From: Kushneria marisflavi | GTDB taxonomy: Bacteria; Pseudomonadota; Gammaproteobacteria; Pseudomonadales; Halomonadaceae | Assembly: GCF_002157205.1 (NCBI RefSeq) | Contig: NZ_CP021358.1 | Coordinates: 868,001 to 932,000 of the forward strand | Length of the DNA: 64,000 bases | Reading direction: 5' to 3' | Shown here: one piece after another, positions 17,783 to 25,432 of the stretch | Layout: each line of letters opens with the position of its first letter | How positions within the stretch are numbered: position 1 is the first letter of the stretch | The notes under the pieces: model-generated | Databases searched by the model: none | What the model was told of the DNA's origin: nothing | What the model saw: only the letters and a program-made list of their open reading frames with translations | Program-made: the position numbers and the translations under genes

Positions 17783-18157
17783 TCAGGTGTGCTCATCATC
17801 AAGAAGCGTCAGCGTATGCTTCAGGTCAGCGAAATGGGCATCCACGGCGCTGCGGGTCTGCTGCTCAACGCGGCGGTAACGCGCAATGATGTCCAGGCCC
17901 AGCGGTGTCAGGTGAGCACCACCATGGTCGGCGCCCCCCTTGCTGGAGCGCACCAGCGGTTGGCCAAAGGCGCCGTTGAGCGCATCGACCAGATGACGGG
18001 TCTTGCGATAACTGATGCTGGTCTGTCTGGCGGCGGCGGTGATGGAACCGGTCGCCTGGATGGCCTCCAGCAGGGCCACCTTGCCCGGCCCAAGAATCAG
18101 CCCGTTGTCAAACACAAGGCGCAGCTTGGTCTCGGGACAGGACACGTCGATGGTCAT
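17783..18157 (-). CDS. ModE-like winged-helix regulator, DNA-binding domain only
   Basis: 124-residue protein matching the N-terminal domain of ModE: LGPGKVALLEAIQATGSITAAARQTSISYRKTRHLVDALNGAF is the winged helix-turn-helix, followed by LVRSSKGGADHGGAHLTPLG. Full ModE (about 260 residues) also has two C-terminal Mop domains that bind molybdate; these are absent. The start at 18155-18157 follows AGGAGG by about 10 bases. Position upstream of and co-directional with modA suggests it regulates modABC through the dyad at 17675-17698. How it would sense molybdate is not evident. Confidence 0.85.
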   Translation of the reverse strand: MTIDVSCPETKLRLVFDNGLILGPGKVALLEAIQATGSITAAARQTSISYRKTRHLVDALNGAFGQPLVRSSKGGADHGGAHLTPLGLDIIARYRRVEQQTRSAVDAHFADLKHTLTLLDDEHT

Positions 18158-18447
18158 GACGACCCCACCTCCTCTGGACTGGAATAACAGGTCGCCGTTA
18201 TAACACGCGCGTTCGAGAGCTGCAGGGCCTTGCCGACAGCCCCACTGAAAAGACATTCTCCAGAGCTCCAGAGGCTCTTTTACGTCATGAAAGGGGTGTT
18301 CCCTGCTGACCTGTCATGACTTTCACACAGGTGATTCGATTACTGGCGCGGGATCTCCCAGGAGTTGTGTTCATCCATCAGACAAACCAGGCTTTTATGA
18401 GCAGGTCAATGGCCTGCCGGTTTTCACCCCAGGGAAGGAGAAAGACG

Positions 18448-18729
18448 ATGAAAGCGACATGGCTTGCCCCCATCATGCTGGCACTGGCCGTCACTCCGGC
18501 ATTGGCCAGTGACACGGATACCGATGATGGGCAGATGCAAAATGATTCGTTAGGCGAACAGCAAAACACCTCTTCAAACCCGTCGGATACCGAAGCTGGT
18601 ACTGCAGGCAAGGATCATGAGGAGCGAACGACGCGCCAGAGTGATGACATGAAGCTGGAGGCTGCCGACCACGACAGGACCAACGCCAGCCGCGGTGACA
18701 TGCGCCTGGAGGGTGACACGGACACCTGA
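18448..18729 (+). CDS. Small secreted acidic protein (tandem paralogue 1)
   Basis: 93-residue protein of unknown function. AAGGAG precedes the ATG by about 7 bases. A clear signal peptide (MKATWLAPIMLALAVTPALA) is followed by a 73-residue, low-complexity, hydrophilic region rich in Asp, Glu, Ser, Thr, Asn and Gln with no cysteine. The signal region and the first mature residues (SDT) match the next gene closely, so the two are tandem paralogues. It is likely periplasmic or secreted and disordered. Confidence 0.75.
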   Translation: MKATWLAPIMLALAVTPALASDTDTDDGQMQNDSLGEQQNTSSNPSDTEAGTAGKDHEERTTRQSDDMKLEAADHDRTNASRGDMRLEGDTDT

Positions 18730-18735
18730 TGGACC

Positions 18736-18770
18736 GGCAGGGGCGCCCCACGACGTATCGCGCCCCTGCC
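18736..18770 (+). terminator. Hairpin after secreted protein gene 1
   Basis: A 10-bp perfect stem GGCAGGGGCG / CGCCCCTGCC with a 15-base loop begins a few bases after the stop codon. It lacks a strong T tract, so termination strength is uncertain. Confidence 0.5.
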
Positions 18771-18920
18771 CGCCTTCCCCTTTCCAGTGCTGAAGAAGCG
18801 CCATGACGTCAGGCTGCTTTCACGGCCCTGATCTATAGTGTGTTTGACCGATAGATTTCAGGCTCTGCTGCTGCAGCCTCTCGATGTTCTGCAGCGCCAC
18901 CCTGATACAGGAGAAACCGC

Positions 18921-19238
18921 ATGAAAGCAGCATGGATCGCCCCTTTCCTTCTGGCCCTGGCCGCCACCCCGGCGCTGGCGTCAGACACCGGCAATAACGA
19001 TCAGCAAACCATTCAAACGCAGGGCAGCGTTTCCCCCAACGCCATCAATCCCGGCCAGGGCAAGCAGCCTGATGGCCACGCCCAGGGTGGCGACAATCAA
19101 CAGCATACCGATGATTTCGGCGCCTCCCCCGTGTCCAATGCGCAAGGCGACAACGATAGTGCCGCGAGTGATGATGACGCCAGCAAGGATGGCAAATCAG
19201 GCACGGACAGCAGCGCCAGTGCCGGCAGCAATCACTGA
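18921..19238 (+). CDS. Small secreted acidic protein (tandem paralogue 2)
   Basis: 105-residue protein of unknown function. The signal peptide MKAAWIAPFLLALAATPALA differs from that of the preceding gene at only a few positions, while the mature part has diverged: it is rich in Asn, Gln, Gly, Asp and Ser and ends in a Ser/Asp repeat-like tail (SDDDASKDGKSGTDSSASAG). No cysteine and few hydrophobic residues suggest a disordered extracytoplasmic protein. It is followed by a terminator at 19271-19298. Confidence 0.72.
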   Translation: MKAAWIAPFLLALAATPALASDTGNNDQQTIQTQGSVSPNAINPGQGKQPDGHAQGGDNQQHTDDFGASPVSNAQGDNDSAASDDDASKDGKSGTDSSASAGSNH

Positions 19239-19270
19239 GCCACAAGGCACCGCTTTTATTCAGGACAAGA

Positions 19271-19298
19271 AAACGGCCTCCCGACAGGGAGGCCGTTT
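19271..19298. terminator. Bidirectional terminator
   Basis: A 12-bp perfect stem AAACGGCCTCCC / GGGAGGCCGTTT with a four-base loop, with A and T runs on the two sides, lies between the convergent secreted-protein gene and the YncE-like gene. Confidence 0.75.
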
Positions 19299-19331
19299 CA
19301 TGACAGCACCCGATATTAAACGCCGTCAGTA

Positions 19332-20468
19332 TCAGGGCTTGATGTGGATGACGCTGTCGGGCTTATCGGTCTGATGGTTCTCGTCGAGCTTCTGCTTCAG
19401 GGTCACATACGCACCGGTAGCATCCGAGATCGCAGCCAGACTGTTGGGCATCAGCGGCGTCCTGATCGTATCAAGCAGCTTGTGGCTCTCTCGATCAAAG
19501 AGGGTCACCGTCTGCGCCTTGCGGTTGGTCACGTAGAGGCGATCGTCTGTCAGCATGAGTGCCAGCGCCCCATCGCCGCTTTTTAGCGTATCGACAGCCT
19601 TGCCGTTTTCCGTATCCAGCACCGTGACATTACCGCTGTTGGCATTGGTGACGTACAGCTGGTGCTTGTCGCTATCAAGGGCAAGATTCAGCGGGCCATC
19701 TCCCCCGGTGGGCCACTTTGCAATGATCTTGTGGCTGTCCATGTCGACCACGCGCACGGCGTTGTCCTTCATGGTAGAGACATAGATCCGCCCGCCATCA
19801 TGATCCACGGCAAGGCCGGTCGCCCAGACCCCGAACCCTTCGATGGTATCGGTCAGGGTCAGGTCGTCACCGTTGATGACCCACAGCACGCTCTTGTCAC
19901 CCACACCAGTCACATAAAGCGTATTGCTTTGCTCATCGACACTGAGCTGACGCGGATTGGGACCAAAGACGTCGTTCTTTTTCGCCCTGGCCTTTTCAGC
20001 ATCGGTGGCAAGCGCCAGATGATGCCTGGTGTTGTCATCCAGATTGATGGCGGTCACGCTCTGATCCAGCGTATGGCCCACAAACAGCGTATGTGTCTTC
20101 TCGTTGAGTGCCAGACCAAAGGGCTTTTGATCCAGTTTGATGGTGTCCTTGATCTCCAGCGTTTGCGGGTCAAGACGATAGATACTGCCACCCTCGCCTT
20201 CACCATAATTATCGCTGGCGCCCTTACCGAAGCCGCCGGTGGCCGCCACATAGATCGACTGCTGAGACGGGCTGAAGACCAGTTCATAAAGCCCCTGGTC
20301 CACGTCCTTGTGTCCCACAATGTGATCAGAGACGCTCTGCTGTTCGACACCCTGTGACTGGGCCGGCTGCTCGTTCGCGACCGCCCAGGGGGCCGACAGG
20401 GTTACAAGCCCCAGCGCGATAAAGGCGCCCTGCAGGACACGAGCGCGACGAGAAGGTGTTTTTGTCAT
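19332..20468 (-). CDS. YncE-family secreted beta-propeller protein
   Basis: 378-residue protein with a signal peptide (to about residue 32, ending WAVANEQ). The rest is a seven-bladed propeller of YVTN-type repeats, for example LYVTGVGDKSVLWVIN, IYVSTMKDNAVRVVD, LYVTNANSGNVTVLD and LYVTNRKAQTVTLFD. It resembles E. coli YncE (353 residues), an iron-repressed periplasmic protein that binds single-stranded DNA in vitro. The ATG at 20466-20468 is used; an upstream TTG would add two residues. A Fur-box-like element lies at 20521-20539. Second of two YncE-like genes here. Confidence 0.85.
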   Translation of the reverse strand: MTKTPSRRARVLQGAFIALGLVTLSAPWAVANEQPAQSQGVEQQSVSDHIVGHKDVDQGLYELVFSPSQQSIYVAATGGFGKGASDNYGEGEGGSIYRLDPQTLEIKDTIKLDQKPFGLALNEKTHTLFVGHTLDQSVTAINLDDNTRHHLALATDAEKARAKKNDVFGPNPRQLSVDEQSNTLYVTGVGDKSVLWVINGDDLTLTDTIEGFGVWATGLAVDHDGGRIYVSTMKDNAVRVVDMDSHKIIAKWPTGGDGPLNLALDSDKHQLYVTNANSGNVTVLDTENGKAVDTLKSGDGALALMLTDDRLYVTNRKAQTVTLFDRESHKLLDTIRTPLMPNSLAAISDATGAYVTLKQKLDENHQTDKPDSVIHIKP

Positions 20469-20520
20469 GAACAATTCTCACAATGAAATGCGATGTTGAG
20501 TGTGCCCGGAAGACTAGCAC

Positions 20521-20539
20521 ATGAATGAAAATGATTCTC
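20521..20539 (-). promoter_or_regulatory. Fur-box-like element upstream of YncE-like gene 1
   Basis: AATGAAAATGATTCTC at 20524-20539 matches 13 of the last 16 positions of the 19-bp Fur consensus GATAATGATAATCATTATC. It lies about 55-70 bases before the start of the YncE-like gene ending at 19332. Confidence 0.55.
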
Positions 20540-20599
20540 AACCATCACTGTCATGTCATCAGCTCCCGGCGCCCTCCTCATTATCAGTGCGTTGATACC

Positions 20600-20621
20600 G
20601 GCGCCCACCATGCCGGGCGCC
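20600..20621 (-). terminator. Hairpin after YncE-like gene 2
   Basis: A 7-bp perfect GC-rich stem GGCGCCC / GGGCGCC with an eight-base loop lies just 3' of the gene ending at 20633. No T tract follows. Confidence 0.4.
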
Positions 20622-20632
20622 AGTCAGCTCGA

Positions 20633-21736
20633 TCAGGGCTGAATCAGCGTGACCGAATTGCCACGCGGGTCGTCGGCGGCCTCTCGTGACGCGCGATTGG
20701 TCACGAAAACATCGTGGTTGTCGGGATCAATCGCGATGCTGTTGGGATGCGGCCCTGTTTCAAGCGTTTTGATCACCTCAAGGCTTTCAGCATCAAGCAC
20801 ACTGACCGTGCCCGCACCACGATTGGTGACATAGAGGCGTCCGGCATCCTCATCAAGACCGATGTCCAAAGCCCCCTTGCCGGTGCTCACCCGGTGAAGG
20901 GACTTTCCGCTTTCTGCGTCGAGCACTTCCAGCTCGCCGCTTTTCTGACCGGTCACCAGCAGGCGTTGATGGCGCTGATCAAAAACGACGTTAATGGCCC
21001 CTTTCACGTTCAGATCAAGGGTTTTGACCACTTCGCCGCTATCGGTATCGATAACGGCTACCCGGTTCTCTCCCAATAGCGTGACATAAATACGCTGATG
21101 CTCGGCATCCAGCGCCAGTCCGGCAGGCCGCGACCCGACGTTTTTGAAGGTGTTGGCAAGTACCATGTCATCGCCGTTGACGACCCACACCACCCCCTTG
21201 TCTGCCACGCCAGTGACATAGATCAGATTGCTGGGCTCATCCACGACAGCCAGGCGCGGCTGCGGCGGGCGCTGGTCGCCTTCAAGGTCGGCGTCACTCA
21301 CCAGTGTCAGGGTCTTGAGGGTCCTGCCGCTTTTGGCATCCAGCGCGGTCAGTGTCCCACCCCGGGTATTGACCATGTACAGCACGTCGCGCTGCTGATC
21401 GAGCGCCAGGCCATGAATCTGCTGGGTCAGCGCGATGCGCTCGACCACGTCCAGCGTGGTGGCATCCAGACGGTAGAGATAGCTTTGGGCGCTTTTATCC
21501 CGGCCCCCGGCATCCGCCACCAGTACCTGGCGAGTATTGGGATCAAATACCAGCTCATAGAGGCTGCCGCCTAGCTGCACGTTTTTGCCGATGTGCACGC
21601 TGGAATGTGTTTGAACCCCATTGCCCTGCTGCGGCTGTGCTGCCGCCGGATTAAAGAGGCCAGTACCCAATACGGCAACCAGTACACCTGCCGCTACCCG
21701 CACAGCCCCCTGCCGCGAAACCACGTTCTTGCGCAT
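20633..21736 (-). CDS. YncE-family secreted beta-propeller protein (paralogue)
   Basis: 367-residue paralogue of the neighbouring protein. A signal peptide covers about residues 1-34 (ending NPAAAQ), then YVTN-type blades: LYMVNTRGGTLTALDAKSG, IYVTGVADKGVVWVVNGDD, IYVTLLGENRVAVIDTDSG, LYVTNRGAGTVSVLDAES and VFVTNRASREAADD. The ATG at 21734-21736 is chosen because it places the signal peptide at the N-terminus and GGGAG lies upstream; the longer frame begins in AT-rich promoter DNA. It is divergent from the TonB-dependent receptor and shares with it the intergenic Fur box, as E. coli yncE does with yncD. Confidence 0.85.
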   Translation of the reverse strand: MRKNVVSRQGAVRVAAGVLVAVLGTGLFNPAAAQPQQGNGVQTHSSVHIGKNVQLGGSLYELVFDPNTRQVLVADAGGRDKSAQSYLYRLDATTLDVVERIALTQQIHGLALDQQRDVLYMVNTRGGTLTALDAKSGRTLKTLTLVSDADLEGDQRPPQPRLAVVDEPSNLIYVTGVADKGVVWVVNGDDMVLANTFKNVGSRPAGLALDAEHQRIYVTLLGENRVAVIDTDSGEVVKTLDLNVKGAINVVFDQRHQRLLVTGQKSGELEVLDAESGKSLHRVSTGKGALDIGLDEDAGRLYVTNRGAGTVSVLDAESLEVIKTLETGPHPNSIAIDPDNHDVFVTNRASREAADDPRGNSVTLIQP

Positions 21737-21854
21737 GATATTGACTGCTCCCTTGAGGTTTTGGAATCGACTGGCGCCATGAAACATTGCCCGGCTTTCA
21801 ACTGTTATCAGCCTTAACTCGATGATTTTCAAACAAGGTTAAAACGCTTTACTT

Positions 21855-21873
21855 GCGAATGATAATAATTAAC
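21855..21873. promoter_or_regulatory. Fur box in the divergent yncE-like/receptor promoter region
   Basis: GCGAATGATAATAATTAAC matches 15 of 19 positions of the Fur consensus GATAATGATAATCATTATC. It lies between two divergent iron-related genes in an AT-rich stretch, so iron repression of both is likely. Confidence 0.75.
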
Positions 21874-21985
21874 ATTGTATTTCGTAACAATGCGCCACCA
21901 ATAAAAACTTTCAGAGCGCGATAAAAATGGCCGGCTCAACACGCCGGGCACGATCAAAACGATAAAACAGGGAACAACTCAGGGA

Positions 21986-24268
21986 ATGTCACGCTCAACG
22001 TCAGGTCAAGCCACCACTATTGCCATCGCACTGGCGATTTCTGTCCCCATGTTTTATGCCAGCCCGACCCGGGCGGCGGCCCAACCTGCAGAGGAACTGC
22101 GTCAGCAGCTTGAAAACGAGGCCACCGCGGTTGATGTTCCTGCGCCGGTGGTCACCGTCAACCATGCCGACGATCTGGAAGAAATGGTGGTACTGGGCAC
22201 CGCCGAACAGACGCTAAAGCAGGCACCGGGGGTGTCGATCATTACTCGTGAAGATATAGAAAAGCGCCCGCCGGCCAATGACCTTTCCGATATCATCCGC
22301 CGCATGCCGGGGGTCAACCTCACCGGCAACAGCGCCTCGGGGCAGCGTGGCAACAACCGCCAGATCGACATTCGCGGCATGGGACCGGAAAACACTCTGG
22401 TGTTGATCGATGGCAAACCGGTCGGCTCTCGAAATTCGGTCCGCTACGGCTGGCGCGGCGAGCGTGATTCCAGAGGCGATACCAACTGGGTGCCGCCGGA
22501 AATGGTTGAGCGCATCGAAGTACTGCGTGGCCCGGCCGCAGCGCGCTACGGCTCCGGTGCCGCCGGTGGTGTGGTCAACATCATCACCAAACGCGCCACA
22601 GAACAGTGGATGGGTTCGGTCACCACCTTTGCCAGCACGCCCACCAATAACGAAGAAGGCGCCACCAGACGCGCCAATTTCAACCTGGCAGGACCACTGA
22701 CGAGTGATCTGAGCTTTCGCCTTTACGGCAGTGCCAACAAGACCGACGCCGACGATGTCGACATCAATACCGAGGCGCTCGATGACGAAAATCAGAATCT
22801 GCCGGCAGGCCGTGAAGGGGTGCGTAATCGTGACATCAATGCGGTACTGTCCTGGCAGGCCACCGATGAACAACTGCTCGATCTCGAAATGGGCTATTCC
22901 CGCCAAGGCAGTATTTATACCGGCGACTCGCAAAACAATACCGGCAATGAATTGACCCAATCCCTGGCAGCGGAAGGTGCCGAAACAAGCCGTCTCTATC
23001 GCAATAATATTGCCCTGACCCATACTGGCGCCTGGGACGACATGGATACCCGCCTCACGGCCCAGTATGAGCGAACCCGCAACACTCGGTTGAGTGAAGG
23101 AACGGCGGGCTCCGGTGAGGGGCGTATAAATGACGTTGATGATTACATCAGCAGTGAGTTCAACTCATACCGGGTCAGCGCCGAAGCGGACTATTACACC
23201 AGTCGCGTGTTCGAGCAGGTCATCACCTTCGGCAGCGAATGGAACCGGGATACACTGGAAGACCCGGGCAGCACCAATCAGAGCTTTGGCGAGACCGGCG
23301 ATCTGGCAGGCTTTGCCCCCAGCGGCAGCGATAAAACCAGCGCCGAACTCAGCGGCGTCTACATCGAGGACAACATCGAGCTGCGACAGGGTACGATCGT
23401 GACACCCGGACTGCGATTTGACCATCACAGCGAGGCGGGCAATCACTGGAGCCCGAGTCTGAATGCCTCTCAGGAGCTCAGCGATCACGTTACCCTAAAG
23501 GCCGGCATAGCCCGCGCCTTCAAGGCCCCCAACCTCTATCAGACCAACCCGAACTATCTGCTCTACTCGCGCGGCAACGGCTGCCCGGTTGGCTCGCAGA
23601 GCGCCTGCTATCTGGTGGGCAACGAGGATCTGGACCCGGAAACCAGCATCAACAAGGAGATCGGCATCGAGTATCGCAATGACGATCTGGTGGCAGGGCT
23701 GACGTATTTTCGCAACGACTACAAGGACAAGATCGTCTCCGGGCTCAACCCGGTCGCGGTAACCGGTGGCGGCACGGAGGTACTGCAGTGGCGCAACGCC
23801 GAACGTGCCGTGGTACAGGGCCTTGAAGGCAACCTGCAGATTCCGCTGACCGACACTCTCTTGTGGAGCAATAATGTGACGTACATGATTGAATCCGAAG
23901 ACAGGGAGACCGGTGACCCACTTTCCATCATTCCCGAGTTCACACTCAATTCAACGCTGGACTGGACCCTCAGCGAGCGGCTCAACACCCAGCTTTACTG
24001 GACGGCTTATGGTAAGCAGGAAAGCCCTTCGCGCCCCATCAATCGTTCAGGGGAAAGAAACGGAATCAATGATGATAGCCTCTCGCCCTACAGCATCATT
24101 GGCTTTAATGTGGGCTACACCTTTAACCCGCACCTGCGCGGCAGCTTTGGCATCAACAATCTATTCGACAAGCGCCTTTACCGCGAGGGCAACAGCAACA
24201 GCGCCGGAGCCGCGACCTACAACGAACCGGGACGCGCGATTTATTCGTCGCTGACCGCCTCGTTCTGA
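21986..24268 (+). CDS. pfeA: TonB-dependent catecholate siderophore receptor (FepA/PfeA type)
   Basis: 760-residue outer-membrane receptor. After a signal peptide (about 1-31), a TonB-box-like segment (EEMVVLG, about 69-75) precedes the plug domain. RMPGVNLTGNSASGQRGNNR, IRGMGPENTLVLIDGKPV and RYGWRGERDSRGDTNWVPPE are near-identical to FepA/PfeA enterobactin receptors. The barrel ends SLTASF with the terminal Phe needed for assembly. NGCPVGSQSACYL carries the Cys pair of an extracellular loop known in FepA. Immediately downstream lies a siderophore esterase. Ferric enterobactin or a similar catecholate is the likely ligand; fepA would be an equally good name. Confidence 0.92.
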   Translation: MSRSTSGQATTIAIALAISVPMFYASPTRAAAQPAEELRQQLENEATAVDVPAPVVTVNHADDLEEMVVLGTAEQTLKQAPGVSIITREDIEKRPPANDLSDIIRRMPGVNLTGNSASGQRGNNRQIDIRGMGPENTLVLIDGKPVGSRNSVRYGWRGERDSRGDTNWVPPEMVERIEVLRGPAAARYGSGAAGGVVNIITKRATEQWMGSVTTFASTPTNNEEGATRRANFNLAGPLTSDLSFRLYGSANKTDADDVDINTEALDDENQNLPAGREGVRNRDINAVLSWQATDEQLLDLEMGYSRQGSIYTGDSQNNTGNELTQSLAAEGAETSRLYRNNIALTHTGAWDDMDTRLTAQYERTRNTRLSEGTAGSGEGRINDVDDYISSEFNSYRVSAEADYYTSRVFEQVITFGSEWNRDTLEDPGSTNQSFGETGDLAGFAPSGSDKTSAELSGVYIEDNIELRQGTIVTPGLRFDHHSEAGNHWSPSLNASQELSDHVTLKAGIARAFKAPNLYQTNPNYLLYSRGNGCPVGSQSACYLVGNEDLDPETSINKEIGIEYRNDDLVAGLTYFRNDYKDKIVSGLNPVAVTGGGTEVLQWRNAERAVVQGLEGNLQIPLTDTLLWSNNVTYMIESEDRETGDPLSIIPEFTLNSTLDWTLSERLNTQLYWTAYGKQESPSRPINRSGERNGINDDSLSPYSIIGFNVGYTFNPHLRGSFGINNLFDKRLYREGNSNSAGAATYNEPGRAIYSSLTASF

Positions 24269-24296
24269 ACGCGGCACTGCATCAGCCAGACCTTTG

Positions 24297-24329
24297 CCGC
24301 GCCATCGGAGCAAACGCCCGATGGCGCGG
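24297..24329 (+). promoter_or_regulatory. Strong hairpin between receptor and esterase genes
   Basis: A 12-bp perfect stem CCGCGCCATCGG / CCGATGGCGCGG with a nine-base loop occupies the gap between two genes that should be co-transcribed. No T tract follows. It may protect the upstream mRNA end or set the expression ratio of the two genes; that role is inference. Confidence 0.5.
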
Positions 24330-24362
24330 TCACATGAACACCATGAATCGTTGCGAGGCCAC

Positions 24363-25343
24363 ATGACACTGCCCCCCGACCTTGACGACACCAGACGCCG
24401 CCTGCTCAAGGGTGCCGGCGCCATGGCCCTGTTGTCGCTGCTGCCCGGCGCGCTTCTGGCGCGCTCTGCCGATGCGCGACCAGGGTCCGATTTCAACGAA
24501 TCACTGCCGCCCGGCATCGTCGAGACAGGTTCCAGTGTCTATGACTTCAGGGTACATCGTCTGACAAGCCCGGATGGGGAGCGTCACTACCGCATTACCG
24601 TGGCCATTCCCAAAAAGGCGCCTCCCGAGGCCGGTTACACGCCGATCTATCTACTCGATGGCAATGCCGCGCTGGCCGCACTTGATGAGCAGTCACTAAA
24701 AGCGATGAACGCCGCCACGCCGCCGGTCCTGATTGCGCTGGGTTACGACACCGACCACCGCTTTGATGTCGAAGCACGTCAGTGGGACTACACCCCGAGA
24801 CGTCCGAATCAGGACCCGATCATCGACGACCGTCATCCAGAGCGTCGCGGGGGCGGCGCCGACGACTTCATCAAGCTGATCAATGACACCATCATGGCGG
24901 AGGCCGAGCGCGATCTTTTGATCAATACATCCGAGCGCGCCATCTGGGGCCACTCCTTTGGTGGACTGTTTGTTCTGCACACGCTTTTCACTCACCCGTC
25001 ATCGTTCGACCACTGGTATGCCGCCAGCCCTACGCTTCACTGGAACGGCTATCAGGTCGTTGCAGAAGCGGGGCGATTTCAATGGCCGTCGGATCAGCGC
25101 GGCAGCGCCCTTTTGATGCGCGGTGATGCCGAACTCCAACGCCGCGGCCCCTACTCCAACGGTGGCAGCGACAAGGAGATCAACGATCAGCTGGAAGGGC
25201 TGGCAAAACAGATAAACCGGGCGAAGGGCTTTGAGGCACGCTTTGAAGTACTTGAAGGTCTGGGACATGGTGCCGCGCTGGTGCGCTCGCTCAAGCTGAC
25301 ACTTTCAGACATCAGCGGCGCGACCCTGACACCATCAGCATGA
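24363..25343 (+). CDS. Periplasmic catecholate-siderophore esterase (PfeE/IroE-like)
   Basis: 326-residue alpha/beta hydrolase of the esterase D family. The N-terminus DDTRRRLLKGAGAMALLSLLPGALLARSADA is a Tat-type signal (twin Arg followed by LLK). The nucleophile elbow is AIWGHSFGGLF and the C-terminal LEGLGHGAALVRSL supplies the catalytic His. IYLLDGNAAL near residue 98 matches the oxyanion region of IroE/Fes relatives. Directly downstream of a FepA/PfeA-type receptor, it probably hydrolyses ferric enterobactin in the periplasm, as PfeE does next to PfeA in Pseudomonas aeruginosa. Tat export is unusual enough to note. Confidence 0.85.
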   Translation: MTLPPDLDDTRRRLLKGAGAMALLSLLPGALLARSADARPGSDFNESLPPGIVETGSSVYDFRVHRLTSPDGERHYRITVAIPKKAPPEAGYTPIYLLDGNAALAALDEQSLKAMNAATPPVLIALGYDTDHRFDVEARQWDYTPRRPNQDPIIDDRHPERRGGGADDFIKLINDTIMAEAERDLLINTSERAIWGHSFGGLFVLHTLFTHPSSFDHWYAASPTLHWNGYQVVAEAGRFQWPSDQRGSALLMRGDAELQRRGPYSNGGSDKEINDQLEGLAKQINRAKGFEARFEVLEGLGHGAALVRSLKLTLSDISGATLTPSA

Positions 25344-25358
25344 TGTGGCCGATTTGAC

Positions 25359-25395
25359 AGACAGGGCCGGCTCGCCTGGCGAGCCGGCCCTGTCT
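25359..25395. terminator. Large bidirectional terminator hairpin
   Basis: A 17-bp perfect stem with a three-base loop, GC-rich, between the convergent esterase and glpT genes. A second smaller hairpin CCTGTCC / GGACAGG follows at 25405-25421. Confidence 0.75.
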
Positions 25396-25432
25396 ATTGG
25401 CGGTCCTGTCCGTTGGACAGGGCACGGCTTTC

